Source: Casuarius casuarius
Taxonomy: Eukaryota; Chordata; Aves; Casuariiformes; Casuariidae
NCBI GenBank assembly: GCA_003342895.1
Contig: PTFA01000498.1
Span: forward strand, 55,688-119,687
DNA length: 64,000 bases
Reading direction: 5' to 3'
Shown here piece after piece: positions 39,681 to 52,000 of this stretch. The position numbers and the translations under genes were made by a program. The notes under the pieces were generated by a model that was not told where the DNA came from, did no database searches, and worked only from the letters and a program-made list of their open reading frames with translations. Within the stretch, counting starts at the first letter, position 1. The number at the start of each line of letters is the position of its first letter.

Positions 39681-40552
39681 TCCCTGGCCAGAGCTCTCGG
39701 TGCCGCCGGTTGTGCCCTGGAGCCCCCTCGCGCTGCGCCGCAAGGGGCAAGGCACGGCTCCCAATAAACTGAATAATGAGAAAACAATCCCAAATTGAAG
39801 CCTCCCCGAAATCTCCTTTTAAGGCAAAGCCTGGGGGTCCCTGCTGCCGCGATTTGCTTTTCGGCTGGGAAAAGAGCCCCAGCCCTCCCTGTGCACCGCT
39901 AAAACAAAAATAAAATAAAATAAAATAGAAATAAATAAACAAATGCACTCCCTCTCCCAGCTTGGCAGCTGCTCACGGCCCTTCCGGTATTAATTAGGGA
40001 AGCGGCCGGCGTTATTAGCAATAAGCCGCTCCTAACGGAGCCGCAGCTCCAGGAGGGGCTCCCAGCTGCCGCTTTGTGGGAACCTTCCTTAAACCTGCTG
40101 CCCAAGGTGCTTTTGCGGGGGCAGGACGCCGCCGGGGGGGTTTCTGCCGCTCGCCCCGGCGGCTCGCAGCAAACCTCCCCGGAGCCGGGTCTTGGCTCCT
40201 GGCCCGTCCTTTCCCCCGCCGCTGCCTCCGCACCGCCAGCTCCCTTCCCCCCGTCTCCACATCCCACCCTTCCTCTCGCTGACCTTAGAGGAATTTATTA
40301 CCGAGGAGTGTAAAAAGATGACTGCGAAAATCGCCCGGCGTTACTGGGAAATCCTCGCGACGTTAGCTCGGTAATTTTTTTTTCCTAAGGGTTTGCTGCG
40401 CCCCTGCTGCGGCACGCTCGGCCCCGTCCCGCCGAGGGCTTTTCGGGGTGGGAGACCCCCGGGGGTCCCGGCCACTTGCAGTGGGGCCGGGGTGGGAAAC
40501 CACGACGCCCGCCACGAGGCCGCACAGACGGACGCCAACAGTTATGCAAAGA

Positions 40553-40558
40553 CGTTTA
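40553..40558 (-). terminator. alternative distal poly(A) signal (ATTAAA)
   Basis: In transcript sense, ATTAAA follows an AU-rich, UTR-like stretch (40560-40740) and is followed by a GU-rich run (TGTTGGCGTCCGTCTGTG), the arrangement expected of a functional cleavage site. It would imply a 5.4-kb SUFU 3' UTR or an unannotated transcript end. Confidence 0.35.
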
Positions 40559-41690
40559 ATGCACTTAGGATACACGGGAGGAGAAAAACTGTTCAGCAAG
40601 TCACAAAAATATTACAAAAGTCACGCGTGGGCGAAAGGCGCCCAGCACCGCAATAACAATGTTGGAATTTACATTAGAAACTAATATAAAATATTTAAAA
40701 ACCTCTGCTAGTTTAGCTTTTTGTTTTTGTCTTTTATTTAAAAAAAAAAAAGGTTTGGGGTGGGAAGCCACCTACAAGGTACCGACACGCTGGCTGCAGA
40801 AGCAGGTGGCCTTGGGGCATGGCCGTGGCTGAGCGTCCCTTGGTGCCACCTCCGGCGGGGGCAGCGGGGACGGGGCCCTGCTCTGCCCCCAGCGGCTTTC
40901 ACCCCTGCCGAGCCCTCAGGCTGCTGCCCGGCGCAGCGTTTACGCGGAACCCAGCACACCGGTGCCTCCCGGCCTCGCTGCCCATGGGTTTCCGGAGCTG
41001 CCCTTGCCCCCGGCGCGGGAACAAAGGGGCCATTTTGGTCTCCGGCACATGAGGAAAGAGCAGCGTTTGCAAAACACAACAATCGGCAGGAAATTTTCCT
41101 CCAGCTTTTAAAGGGCTTCCCCCCCCCCCCTCTCGAAGAGGGGAGACGCAGCGCTAGAGCAGCTTGGAAACACCAAAGCGCCGAAGAGCTCGCCGGCACC
41201 GTGGGCCGCATGCGGCGGCTCCACGCCGGGGAGAGGGACTGGCTTCCTTTGCGGCACGCTTGAATGCGGCGTTTCCGAGCTGATGCGCCGCGTGCGGCGG
41301 TTTCACGGCCTGGGAGCAGCTTTCAGGCAAGCGGCGCGGCGGCGGAGATGGAGCGGCGGTGGAGCACGCGACGCCGCGGGTTCGCCGCCTGAGAGAGGCA
41401 GCTCAATGCCAGGCTCAGCTCAAAACGCATCTGCAGCCCTCTTCGCCATTTGAAATTTTGAAAATGTGGCGAATAGAAGGTTTTTTTTTTCTTTTAAAAA
41501 GAGAACAGGCAGGCAGCGGACAACAGAAAAACGTTACAAAAATAGTAAGTTGCTACAGAGCTTAGTTAAAAACTGCCACGGTCCCAGAGACCTAAACTGA
41601 GCTTCTTAAAGCCTCGGGACGCAGCCCTCGCTGGCGAACGTGTATCCAGAGATCGTTTCCGATGCAGTGTGGCCCCTGCGCGCGCTCGCT

Positions 41691-41696
41691 TTTATT
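41691..41696 (-). terminator. candidate SUFU poly(A) signal
   Basis: TTTATT on plus is AATAAA in transcript sense, the first canonical hexamer after the SUFU stop. Confidence 0.4.
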
Positions 41697-43204
41697 GATG
41701 GGGGCACATGCACAGGAAGGGACTCTCAGTTGCTCGGCGATTCCTCTGCCCTTGTAGCTTCCCTCGGAGGAGAAATAAGGCACAATATATACTAAACGGA
41801 GGGCGATTCAGCACAGGAACGAGCCTCCGGGACGTGTTGGCGGGTAAGGCTCTCGCCACTGGCAGCGGAGCTGCCGGGTGCAAGGCCGTGCGATGGGGAA
41901 ATCAGACCCACCAAAGACCCCCTCCAAACTCAGCCTTGCTTTCAACTGTTTTTTCTCTCTTTCTTTAAAGCTACACCCCCTAAACATTTCTACTGGTCTC
42001 CACTGAAAAACAACCACCCCGCTACTTCTTCAAAGAGCATCTGACAACCCGATGGCGTCATCTCAAAAGCCATGCGAGAGCAACAGGGTATTTGAAGTGA
42101 AGGGCTTCATAACAGCATCTCAAATCACTGCTGGCAAATCCGTGTACAGAAAAACCAATATACCACCATCCTCAAAGACACCATATGCAGCAGGCACCAC
42201 CTATCTAAGCCACTGAAAATATCACCATAGGTCACACCAGCTGCGACACTGACTGCTCTGCTCAGATCGTATGCTGCATACTTCAATATTGAAACTATAA
42301 ACTCTTTCTCCCCTTTTTTTTAACCAGGTGTTGAGAGGGAAAGCAGTCCTGGCTTTGGGGATTTCTCCCGTTTCAGAGTTGCAGTCCCATGTTGGATTTT
42401 CAAGGCAAGGTCTGCTGTAAACGCTCCTCATCTTTGGAAACATCCCTATCTATCTGCATCATGAGACTTCTGTGGGAGGGAGAAAACCTGTACCCACTTC
42501 TTTGAAACTGTCATTTATATCCACATCACTATCTTTAGCCAACGGGTTTTGGTTTCATATAATCCTGCTTCAGACCTTCTACACGATCTAGAAAAAATCA
42601 GCACCTGTGGAGCTACCATCGCAGCAAGTTTGGGCTAGAAAGCTACTGTGGGATTTGCAAGCACTGATGCGTTTCCCTTTTACAAACTTATTTGCCCACT
42701 AAAATATATAGGTTTCTTTTCTATTGCCTTCACACCTGGGCATGCCCCCTTGCCCCAGGAGGAAAATATCCAAACTCAAGATCTCACTCGCTTGCCAATA
42801 AGCCAGCCTTCGGCATGAGTGCAAACTCGAAGCAAATCGGGGAGGGGTGGCCCTGTCGGTGCACAGTTCTTCACAACACTGAGTAACATGCAACTTTCTT
42901 ATTCCTTGATAACCGTTGAGAGGCAGCAACACAACCTTGGAGCTTAAGGGTTGACTTTCACCACTTTATCTCTTATAGCTGCTCTAACAATAAGACAGCG
43001 TTTTCTATTTTAGCAGTTTTTTGTCTAGAATTTCCCCCTGTAACTAAATAGGAAGATTTCCTTTCCTTCCCCTCAAACCAATTGTTATCTGGCTACCAGC
43101 AAAGATCTGTGAGAAAGTGTCTCAGAAATAGAGATTTCTGGCATGCCACCTGTTCGTAACTCAAATACACAGAACTATATATAAATACATGACATGGAAC
43201 AAAA

Positions 43205-43227
43205 ATACACACACACGCACACACACA
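43205..43227. repeat. imperfect (CA)n microsatellite
   Basis: ACAC run interrupted by one G, in the presumed SUFU 3' UTR. Confidence 0.9.
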
Positions 43228-44275
43228 AGGATCCTGGGTGGATTTTCGGATGCGTTCAGTGTGCTCCCGCCGAAGTCAATGAAAACCCAACCCAGCGCGG
43301 CTGATGAGAGTAAATATGGTGAGGAAAACACACGCACAAGAAAGGCAGAACTGGAGCACAAGCCAGCGTGGAGGAGGTGCTTTCCCTGCGCAGAGCACTG
43401 CCTCCCTGCTGCGAAGGCTCAGAGAGTCTGAGGTTCGCAGGGCAGGAGGTCCTAAGCTTTCCAGATGTGTGTCAGGGCTCAGAGAGGCTCTGATAGACTT
43501 CTCTCTGCCCCGTGCTGATCTCTGCAGGAACAGCAACAATTGACCTTCCAAATGTCCCTTCTCCACCAAGATGTGGATTTTGAGCTTCTTTTAATGAGAG
43601 CTAGCATCTGGAAAACAAGGAAGAGCAGCCAGCATCGTGGCACCGGGCCAGCTCTGTTGCAGACACCCCCAGCAAGCTCGTGTGAGAGCAGTCCACGGGC
43701 TACCGTTTGCAGATGGCTTTGGGTAAAAATCCTAGTCGTTGCCCTTTTCCTGACTGACACAAATGGCCGTGTGTTCATTATCTTGCGATGGGGCACTCGG
43801 GCACGTCGTTTTTGAAGCTGGACTGGTAAATTTTCCTGCCGTTTTCTAGCCCATACTGGCCCTTGGATATGCATCTACGGTGCAGAAGAGACAGTACATG
43901 CTTAGCGCTAACCAGGACAGTGGAAACTAGCCAAGAGATCCGATGGATGAACACAGTCTGCCACAGCACAGAAATCACTCTGGCTGGCACATTGCAGATA
44001 TCTGAAAGTTTGCTCTTTCGCAGCAGGATTTTAAGATGATCCTCTGAGTTCAGACAAAATGACAAACTCATTTACATGTAAATTGCTTCCGTAGCTTTGC
44101 AGAAAGGAAGGTTCTGCCGAGCAGTGTTGGACCCTGCATTTGGCCTGCCTTAAATTATAATATACCAACAATTATAATAATACAAATACTACTTTGTACA
44201 CAAAGCACACCCTCCCCTGCAAATGCTGGCATGCTTCGGTAGGTCCTACAGCCCCCTAGTCAATAATCGCCCTCT

Positions 44276-44345
44276 CTGCACAGAGAGACATTGAGTGACT
44301 TGCCCGAGGCCACAGAGGAATTCTGTAGCAAGTCCAAGGAAAGCT
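44276..44345 (-). mobile_element. MIR-like SINE fragment (reverse)
   Basis: gcacagagagacattgagtg, acttgcccgaggccacagag, gaattctgtagcaagtccaa follow reversed MIR (ggcacagagaggttaagtaa, cttgcccaaggtcacac). It lies in the presumed SUFU 3' UTR. Confidence 0.6.
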
Positions 44346-45982
44346 TTGTGGCTCCTAGCTCTGCTTCTTGACCAACACCAACCAGCCCCAAATATATGCA
44401 AAAAACATCAAAGCCGACTGTGCCAGGAAGAAATTAAATCAGAAAACAAACAGAAAACCAACCCTGGGGTACTGTGAGGCCTCCTGGACTTTGCTGTTCG
44501 ATCAGGGGAGTTAAGTGTTAAAAGCTTTTGTTATATCTGTATTAAGATCACACGGCTATTGCGCATAAACCGGGAAGAAAAAACAGCCAAGTCAGCTTGT
44601 AGGTAGAAAGGGGTGGAAGAGAAGCTGCACCTCCCCGACAAGGAGCGAAGAGTTGCCACCAAAAGGCAGTGAGCAGGGAGAGGCTTGGGGAACGCGCATC
44701 AGGAACAAGCCTGCGACAGCGGCAGGGGGCAATGCCTGCGGCAGCTTGCTCCAGCACATCCACGGGGCCAGCGTCTCAGCACGGAGCCATAGCCTGCAGC
44801 GGACACAGTCCTCTGCACACCACGTTTTGCTCCAAGGAGGAGGCTGCGGGGATCTAGGAGGAGACAAATTTTGATGCTTTACAGTCCAAACCCCCCTGTA
44901 AAGGGACACCAGCCACAAAAGAGCCAACACAGCAAGACTGAAGGGGAAAAGGGAGCTGGGCTAGGGCACAACCCTGCTGGAACAGGGAGGAGAGTTGGCT
45001 TCAGTGGGGCTGAGTCTCCTCTGTGCTACGCCAGGGCAGTGGAGATCTCAATTTCATAGGCTTTTAAGCAGCCCTCTGGATCCTGCAGAGCTGCTGAGGT
45101 TGTCCCTGTGAACAAATGGTCCTTTCTAGCTTCTCAAATTCTGTACAATAGCAAGGAAAAAATACTTGACAGTATCTCTTTAAAGATAAACACACTGTAA
45201 ACAGGAGATCTCCCCCGCCCCGGTAGCTTTCTTCCTCCTGCTTGTGCAAAACCAGAGGTTGTGACCTTCCCTGGGGTTCAGGCACAAGGACAGGATGCGC
45301 GAGAATAAAGTTGCCTCTGTTTGCAGCGATACCATAGCTAATAGCACCAAGACCGACACTTAAAACATGCCTAATTTGAGGGCAGGGAGGATCTGGGTTT
45401 GTTTTTCTTGATTGAACTAGAAAGTTCATCTTTAAATCTGTTCAGCTTCAAGCATGTGAGCTTTTGGCCTCCTTTAAACAGGGGAAATACCATTCCGTTT
45501 CTGAAAAGCAAAAAAAATAGCACATGGAAGAACAGTTCTGCAGTCAGTAAAAGTTTGGCTAACAAAAGGACTCCAGAGTCACGTAAAGAACATTTAATCC
45601 ATGGATTATAGGCTCGCACCTGGCAGAATGCATGTGTAAATACAGGCGTGCAGAGCGTCTACACCCTGGGCTAAGGCAGAGGGGAGTTCTGTAGCTAGGA
45701 GAGAGAAAGGATTCTTACTACTAATTTTCATAGTTAAATATTTCTCACTCGCACTCACACATACTCAGGCTGTTCCCAGAGAGCTCAGCCCTGGGAAAGA
45801 TAAAGGAAAGGGCTCAGTTCGGTCTGGGCTGGTGCTGAGTAGCTCCTCTTCTGTTTGCAGTGGTTGTGCAGCAAACTCTTTCATTTGCAGGCAGAGTTTT
45901 TACTGCATTAATTATCCTGTGAGTCACTGGGTAATGGACAGTAACTTGGCTCTCCCAGTCGTTAGAAGGGTGTAATTCAGCT

Positions 45983-46072
45983 CTAATGCAGCGGGTTGTC
46001 GAACACGGCATCTGGCAAGATGGAGACTTTCAGTTTCTTTTCAGGCCAGCTGTACTCCTTTGGAAGTTTAAA
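45983..46072 (-). CDS. SUFU: SUFU last coding exon (12)
   Basis: Encodes FKLPKEYSWPEKKLKVSILP followed by DAVFDNPLH and stop TAG at 45983-45985. The acceptor is CTTACAG and the start is phase 0. Too short to appear as a clear open frame by itself; recognised by near-identity to the human SUFU C-terminus (29 residues). Confidence 0.97.
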   Translation of the reverse strand, partial: FKLPKEYSWPEKKLKVSILPDAVFDNPLH

Positions 46073-49000
46073 CTGTAAGACAATAAAGAGAGCCAGTTAA
46101 TGTATATCGCTGCAACCTAACCCACAGAAAAACGCAGGCATTGCAAAGGCAGGCAGCCCTCTGTCATTATTATTTTTTAAAACAAGAGGCCACTAAGAAA
46201 ACATTTCTCCATCAGTATGTTTTGGACAGCAGTGGACATTAGATAATGTGGTCTGTGCCTCAGCTGCCAAAGTAAAGTTCGGAGATTTCAGCCCAAGCAT
46301 TGTTTATTTCATCAGAGGGATTCTGGAGGGTGACTGTTCCCATCACCACTTCCCCTCCCCGAGCTCATTGAAAATTTGCAACACACAAGTATCTCCCCTC
46401 CCACTTGACCACGTCCGTTTCCCTTCAGCTACCCCCCGGCCCCAAGATCCCTCTGTTTGCTTTAGAGAGGGGATTACGGCAGCTTTAAAATTCTCCCCTT
46501 GCACGGCGGGGTGCGCGTGAGACAGCGTGCTTCTGCAAGGTGAAAGAATCGCGATGGTTTGCAAATGGCCATCAGCTCCAGGAGGGCAAACTGCACTGCC
46601 CTGGCTGGGGAGAGCCAGCGGGCCTGAACAGCGCTGCCGCTCGAGCCCTACCCACCTCTGCTACAAAGGCTTCGCCGAGCGTGAGCGCCTCTACAATGCC
46701 TCGCATTCACACAGCCGCTCAGCTGCTCAGGCTGTTTTGCAAACATTGATTGAAGCACATGGAGCAGAGATTTTTGCCCCAGTCTGGTTTACACAGCACT
46801 GTCTCTGGCAAATGTTTCTTGAACGGTGCAAGTACACTGCTTCCACCAGCCCTGATGTTGCTCCAGAATATGCTGCCTTCGGCTGGGAAGTCACCCCAAC
46901 ATCTCTGACCCCAAACAGGACTGCCCGGGAAGAGAGGCCCAAGAAGCTCTTACCATCCCCTGTCACAGCCACGTCTGAGCAGGGCCCGTGCATCCACGCA
47001 GACCTCTCAGAAACAGCTTTGTCAGGGGGAGGGGGAAAAAGGGGGGAACCGACCCATCGCAGAGAGGAACAACATGGGCTGTTCCCAGGCAGCAGCGTCC
47101 CTGCAAGGGTTAACATGCACCAGTCCCCCCATTCCCTTCTTGTGCAGAGGGTGGGCAAAGAGAGAGGTGCCATGCAGCAGGGGGGACTTGGGGCTTCTGT
47201 GGGGTTGACAAGTGCACCCCAGAGCAGGAAAAATCCCCTCTCCACGACATTTCAATTTGGTTCTCACTGCTGAGCTGGCAAAGAGATGCCTAAGAGTGGA
47301 AAAAGTCCAAAGAATGCAAACAGCCTAGATGTAGAGCTAGTAAAGGCTTCAAATCCTTACGTGGCAGAATGGCACCCTGGATATATAAGGCTGCTGGTTG
47401 TGTTTGAGGCTTTTATAGACTACCGAGCTTTCTAGACTCTGGATGTGCCCCATCCAGAGCTGGATGACAAAGAGACCTGGAGCAGCATTTCAGGCAATCC
47501 CACTGCTGGGCCTGAGGGTCCACAGCACATAGGGGACCGTTCTGGAAATCAGTTTGCAGAACGACTTTGTTTTTAAAACTCTGCTGCACTCACGGTGCAG
47601 TACCGCCTGACACCGCGATAGTACCTGATACCCCAAAGGGATGCTAGGGGTGTCTAGGTAGGATCCCGAGCCGTCAATGATACTCCAATGCAGAGGCAGC
47701 TAATTCAGGATGACAATAGAGGGATCCTCTCCTGAGAGAGTCCTCAGACCAAAGCCAACAGTGCTGCAAGCTACACAGGGGCTATGAAAATTAGAGAGCT
47801 GGTGTAAGTGATGGATGAATCATCCATCTTTATCCAATTCATTGTCCTTCCTGTAAGCACCCTGCTTCTGGAGGACATTAACATCTACTCAGTGGCAGAT
47901 TCCTGCTAAAGGAGTTCCCCTCCAGCTGTCTGCTCCACTTTAATGGGTTATGAATTTGCTCCTGAACTCACTCCATTTGCAGCTCGGGTACGAGGGTAAC
48001 TTGCAATTGGTACCTGCTGACCTTTGCACGCTGGGCTGGTGGTTCAGGGTCTGAGCCCTGCTCTGAGGATCGTGCAGGGTAATGGCTACCATAAACTTCC
48101 ACTCCTCAGCCTCTAGGAAACATAAACAGTCCAAGCCCCACTTAGGACTGTTTTTTTTAACTCAAGCACTGTGTATAGCCTGTACCATACAATCTAGTGG
48201 TCCTATAGGCCCAGGGGATCCTCCCGAGTTTAGTGTCTAGGGTATGCAAAAAACATGCTAAAGCTACTCAGACAGATAATTTGGTGTTAATTCCAGTTTC
48301 CACTGGTGGCTCATTACACAGCGAAGGAAGGACTCTCTGCAGCACTGACTGGGCTTCCTTCTATCACACGAACATCACCAGCAACCAGCCAGGGCTGCTG
48401 AGGAACGCATTAAGCTGGCCCAGACTGGGATCCTGCAACTTACAAATCCTTGGAGGAATCTGGCCGCTGAGAGATCACATTTCATCTAAAGCATTTCCTT
48501 TTTATAAACAGGAGTGGCTCCAAAACTATCCTCCTGGAGAAGTCACCCTTTGCATTCGTTCATTTTTTGCTTTTTAATTTAGCAAAGTCACAGGAATTCA
48601 GAACCGAGCGCCGGTTCGCTTTGCCAGGAGCTGCCGTACCCGCTGCCTTCGTGTCTCAGCAGAGAGCGATAGCACACGAGCCGCCCAGAGCCTTAACTAC
48701 AGGGGCTTGGAATCGAGTGTTCCCGGGCATCCATGTCACTGGCCAAAATGAGCTTTGGATTAGGTTTAACTGGATAAAAGCTGGCCTGAAAGTCACTGCG
48801 CAGCCAGCAGCGTGCTCCCTCACTCGCACAGTGAAGAACACCCTGGCATTAAATCAACTCAGGATTAAACAATTAGAGCCCTGAGATTTTGCTGGGGGGA
48901 GGGGAGCGGGGTGAGGGATGGGAAGGCTGCTCGACAAGCCAAGGAAAGTTTCTTTAGAGTCTGCAGGGAGCTGTAAAAAATGGGATTAAAAATATTACAT

Positions 49001-52000
49001 GTCATTTCTGCCACTGCTCTTTGAAGTCAGGCAGAATATTTATATGGCATGCATGGGAGACAGGGTGTTAAATGTTCCCCAGGAAGAGATCACATGGCAG
49101 GGGGAAGTTTAGCACCACACAGCAAAGCTTTATAAAGTTCCCTCCGCCGCCGCAGCTCCAGGCTGGTGACAGCCCCCTGTGCACTGCCTTGCAGGGGCAG
49201 CAGGTGAAGGCCCAGCAGCAGAGGTGAAAAACCCCGTCTGCTCCCCGAAGCCAAACAGAGGCCCCCGCAGCAGACTGTACAGTTGCAAACTGCCCTTCTG
49301 AAAGTGGGGAAGGTGGCGTGCCTCGAGCTGCTGCAGAGGATGCCTTGCACCGCACGGGGCTACCGGGCCAAGGGCCGCACCGCTTCGGGGCATTTGGATG
49401 CCGGATGGGGAACGCTGCTGGTAGAAAGGATCCCTGGGGCACAGCGTACCTGCCCCACCGCCCGTACCCCTCTCCCCTCACAGGGAGGTCACACAGCATC
49501 CCCCTCAATACTCTCTGCTGCCCTGTATTTCCTGCTCTCAGGTCTCCTCTTAGTGCCTTAGTTCACACCAGCAGACGCGGAGGCCTAAGGAGGCCTCGCG
49601 TCGAGGAGGCAGGGCTGCAGCCTGCCCGCGGCGGGCAGGAACACAGCAAAGCCGCAGAACGGGCCGAGCCGCGCCACTGCTCGCGGGGACAGTACGAGGG
49701 AGATGTGGAAACCACGCGGCCTTACTTCCTCCGGAGAATTCAGGTCTTCTAAGTCTTCCAGCATTCTCTCTACAAACTCTTCAGTCAATAGGATCTGCAA
49801 AGGAAATACAGTTGTTTATGCTTTTATGCTCCTGGTTTTAGCTAATTGCCAAGTAAGAGAACTGCTTCTGCACAGAGCAGACTGTATCAGCTCACTCCTC
49901 CTTCTCCCGTGTCCTTCTTTCCTGCACCACATAGGTTTTGAGGGCAAGCAGCTCATAACTTTGCCTCCCACCCCAACCACGGTAAAAAAAATGTTAAAAT
50001 TATATGGCAATCTTTTTCGACCCTCAATTATCTTCCTCAATCTAAAATTAGAGGCTCGGCTTCAGACAGAGAGAGTGGGAAAGGAGGAAAAGGGGTCAAG
50101 ATAACAACAGCCAGAAAGACAGTGGGAGACAGAGCCACTTTCATCTGATTCATGGAAGTTACGCTTACAGTTTAATCGGGAAAGAGCAGTGCAGGGAAAG
50201 CCTGAAACCCGTACAGAGCTGGTACTGTGGGCACACGGAGGGCTCTTGCCTGGAGCGCAGCATGTCACTTAGACGAATGAAAGGTTTGGTGAAGGAGGTG
50301 CTCCCAAAGGTGCCCGCGGTAGGAGCTCAAGGCCTTGGGACCCCTGGCCTAGGCTCTCAGAAAACCTGTTCTGCTCTTTCCCAAACTTGCAGATTTTCCC
50401 TGTTCTGAGTTGTATCTCTCACTTGCTGATCCCGCGTGCCTGTGCTGGGAAAGCTTTTGGCTCATCTCAAGGCCAGGCTGGCAAGCACAAAGTGGCCCAG
50501 GGAAGTGGCTTCTGACAGGTCAAAGTCCCCAGCTGAGGGCCACAGCCCCAGCTGGTCCTGGCCCCCAAGGACCCCAAGCCACATGAACCAGAGACACCAG
50601 AGAGGAAACCAGCCCCAGGAATTCAAGGGGAAAAACTCCCACCCTCTTTAAATAAACGTGTGACAGCTAAAAACAAACACGTTCTGCCTCTCTTCACAAC
50701 AGCCATGAAGGCCAGAGCTACACGCAGGGCAGCTGGTTTGGCACAGGAGTCGAGGCGGCAGTTGCAGGACGAGGCAAACATCCCCACGCAGTGAGGGGGC
50801 GTTGGAGCCACATTCCTGGGAGTTAGGTTGCAGCAGTATCCAGCAGATTATTCCCATTTCAACCTACAGGTTTGTTTCTTCCCCACTGCTCCTCCTTTCC
50901 TTCCTTCGCTCCACCCTTTCCTCTATCTCTGGCACTGCTTTCCATCCCAAAGCCACCATCAACTCCCGTTCTCTTTTCTCACCTCTCCCTTTCCCTGTCC
51001 CCTGAGGCATGAGCTCTGTGCTCCCTCCCAGAGAAGAGACCACTCCAACATCAAACACTGAGGGAGCCCGTTGCCCCCAGCCCCTTTTCGTTCTGCTGTC
51101 TCCTCTAGCTCCAAGCGGGAAGAGGAGCAGCCAGGCTGTCCCATCTCAGTGCAGGATGCCACGTCCCATGCCCACGAGCCCCTTGGTGCCAGTAACATCA
51201 GTGGGGAGCGCGTGACCACTGGGATGCTGCGGGCTGTTCTGGGAACACATGAACTAGGCAACTGGACGGATGAAGAAAGGGAAGACTCATCTCCCTTTCT
51301 TCTTTGGATTGGCAAGAGAAGCGACCCAGAAAAACCAAATCCAGACCTGAGAGCTCTGAGGTGTCCCAAGTTCTCTTCCCTTCAACCTTGCCACCCTGCT
51401 GCCATCGCACACTGATTTCCTGGGCGCTGAGGGAACTACAGTCTCCCCTCCCCACATTTCCCTCTTGGCTTAGCTCAACTAGCAGCAGACTCCAGTCCAG
51501 GGCTTATGACTGAGCTGCTCAGCACAGATGCAGGCAGCTCCACCAGGCGTCTCTGATCATACCTTGAGCCTGGAAAAACCTTGCTTTAGCTATGAGCCAG
51601 GATCTTGCTGCTTTGGACAGGACTCTGCAACCTGGCACCAATCTGCAGACTAGCAAGCTGAGAAACATTGCACTGAAACACGTAGTATCACTGCAAACTA
51701 CTGCAGTCTCCTTGCAGGAGACTGTAACTAGTCTGCCTGTTGGACTGGAGACACTCGTTTGTTGACTGTTTGCAGAAGCGAGGAAGCAGGCCATCCGTAG
51801 TCGGAGGCAGAAGGGCAACCTGATCACTTAGCTCAGAAGGAAGAGCTGGGTAGGGAGCTGAGGCTCTGCGCAGAGCAGATCAGATTCTGCGGAGGTGCAG
51901 CCTGCCATGGGGTGAGGGAATGAAAACAATTTGGCAGACATCAAAATCTACAGAGCAGCCGGAAAAAGGAGGAGGAATTGGTATTCACAGCAATCAGGCA

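Larger units (their letters stand above)
37441..41690. other. intergenic region between SUFU and TRIM8
   Basis: No conserved protein-coding frame was seen. It contains the 20-bp minisatellite (38248-38590), CpG-rich DNA at about 38590-39150, a CR1 tail (39494-39680), A-rich DNA near 39900, and a CpG-dense patch at about 41140-41400. The 300-codon minus frame at 37936-38838 is created by the minisatellite. The right part may be SUFU 3' UTR if the distal poly(A) site near 40555 is used. Confidence 0.7.
41691..45982 (-). other. SUFU: SUFU 3' UTR (extent inferred)
   Basis: Non-coding DNA after the SUFU stop. The first canonical AATAAA (transcript sense) met downstream is at 41691-41696, about 4.3 kb on, which would fit a long 3' UTR as in human SUFU. 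It includes a MIR-like fragment (44276-44345) and a CA-type repeat (43205-43227). ATTAAA variants at about 45591 and 43588 could give shorter forms. Confidence 0.45.

Noticed and set aside
46527..47273. 248-codon plus-strand frame in SUFU intron 11
   Set aside because: No recognisable domain and no supporting signals; likely chance.
51428..51450. Single ACTACAGTCTCCC-like ZNF143 motif
   Set aside because: One partial match without the ATGC part; expected by chance.
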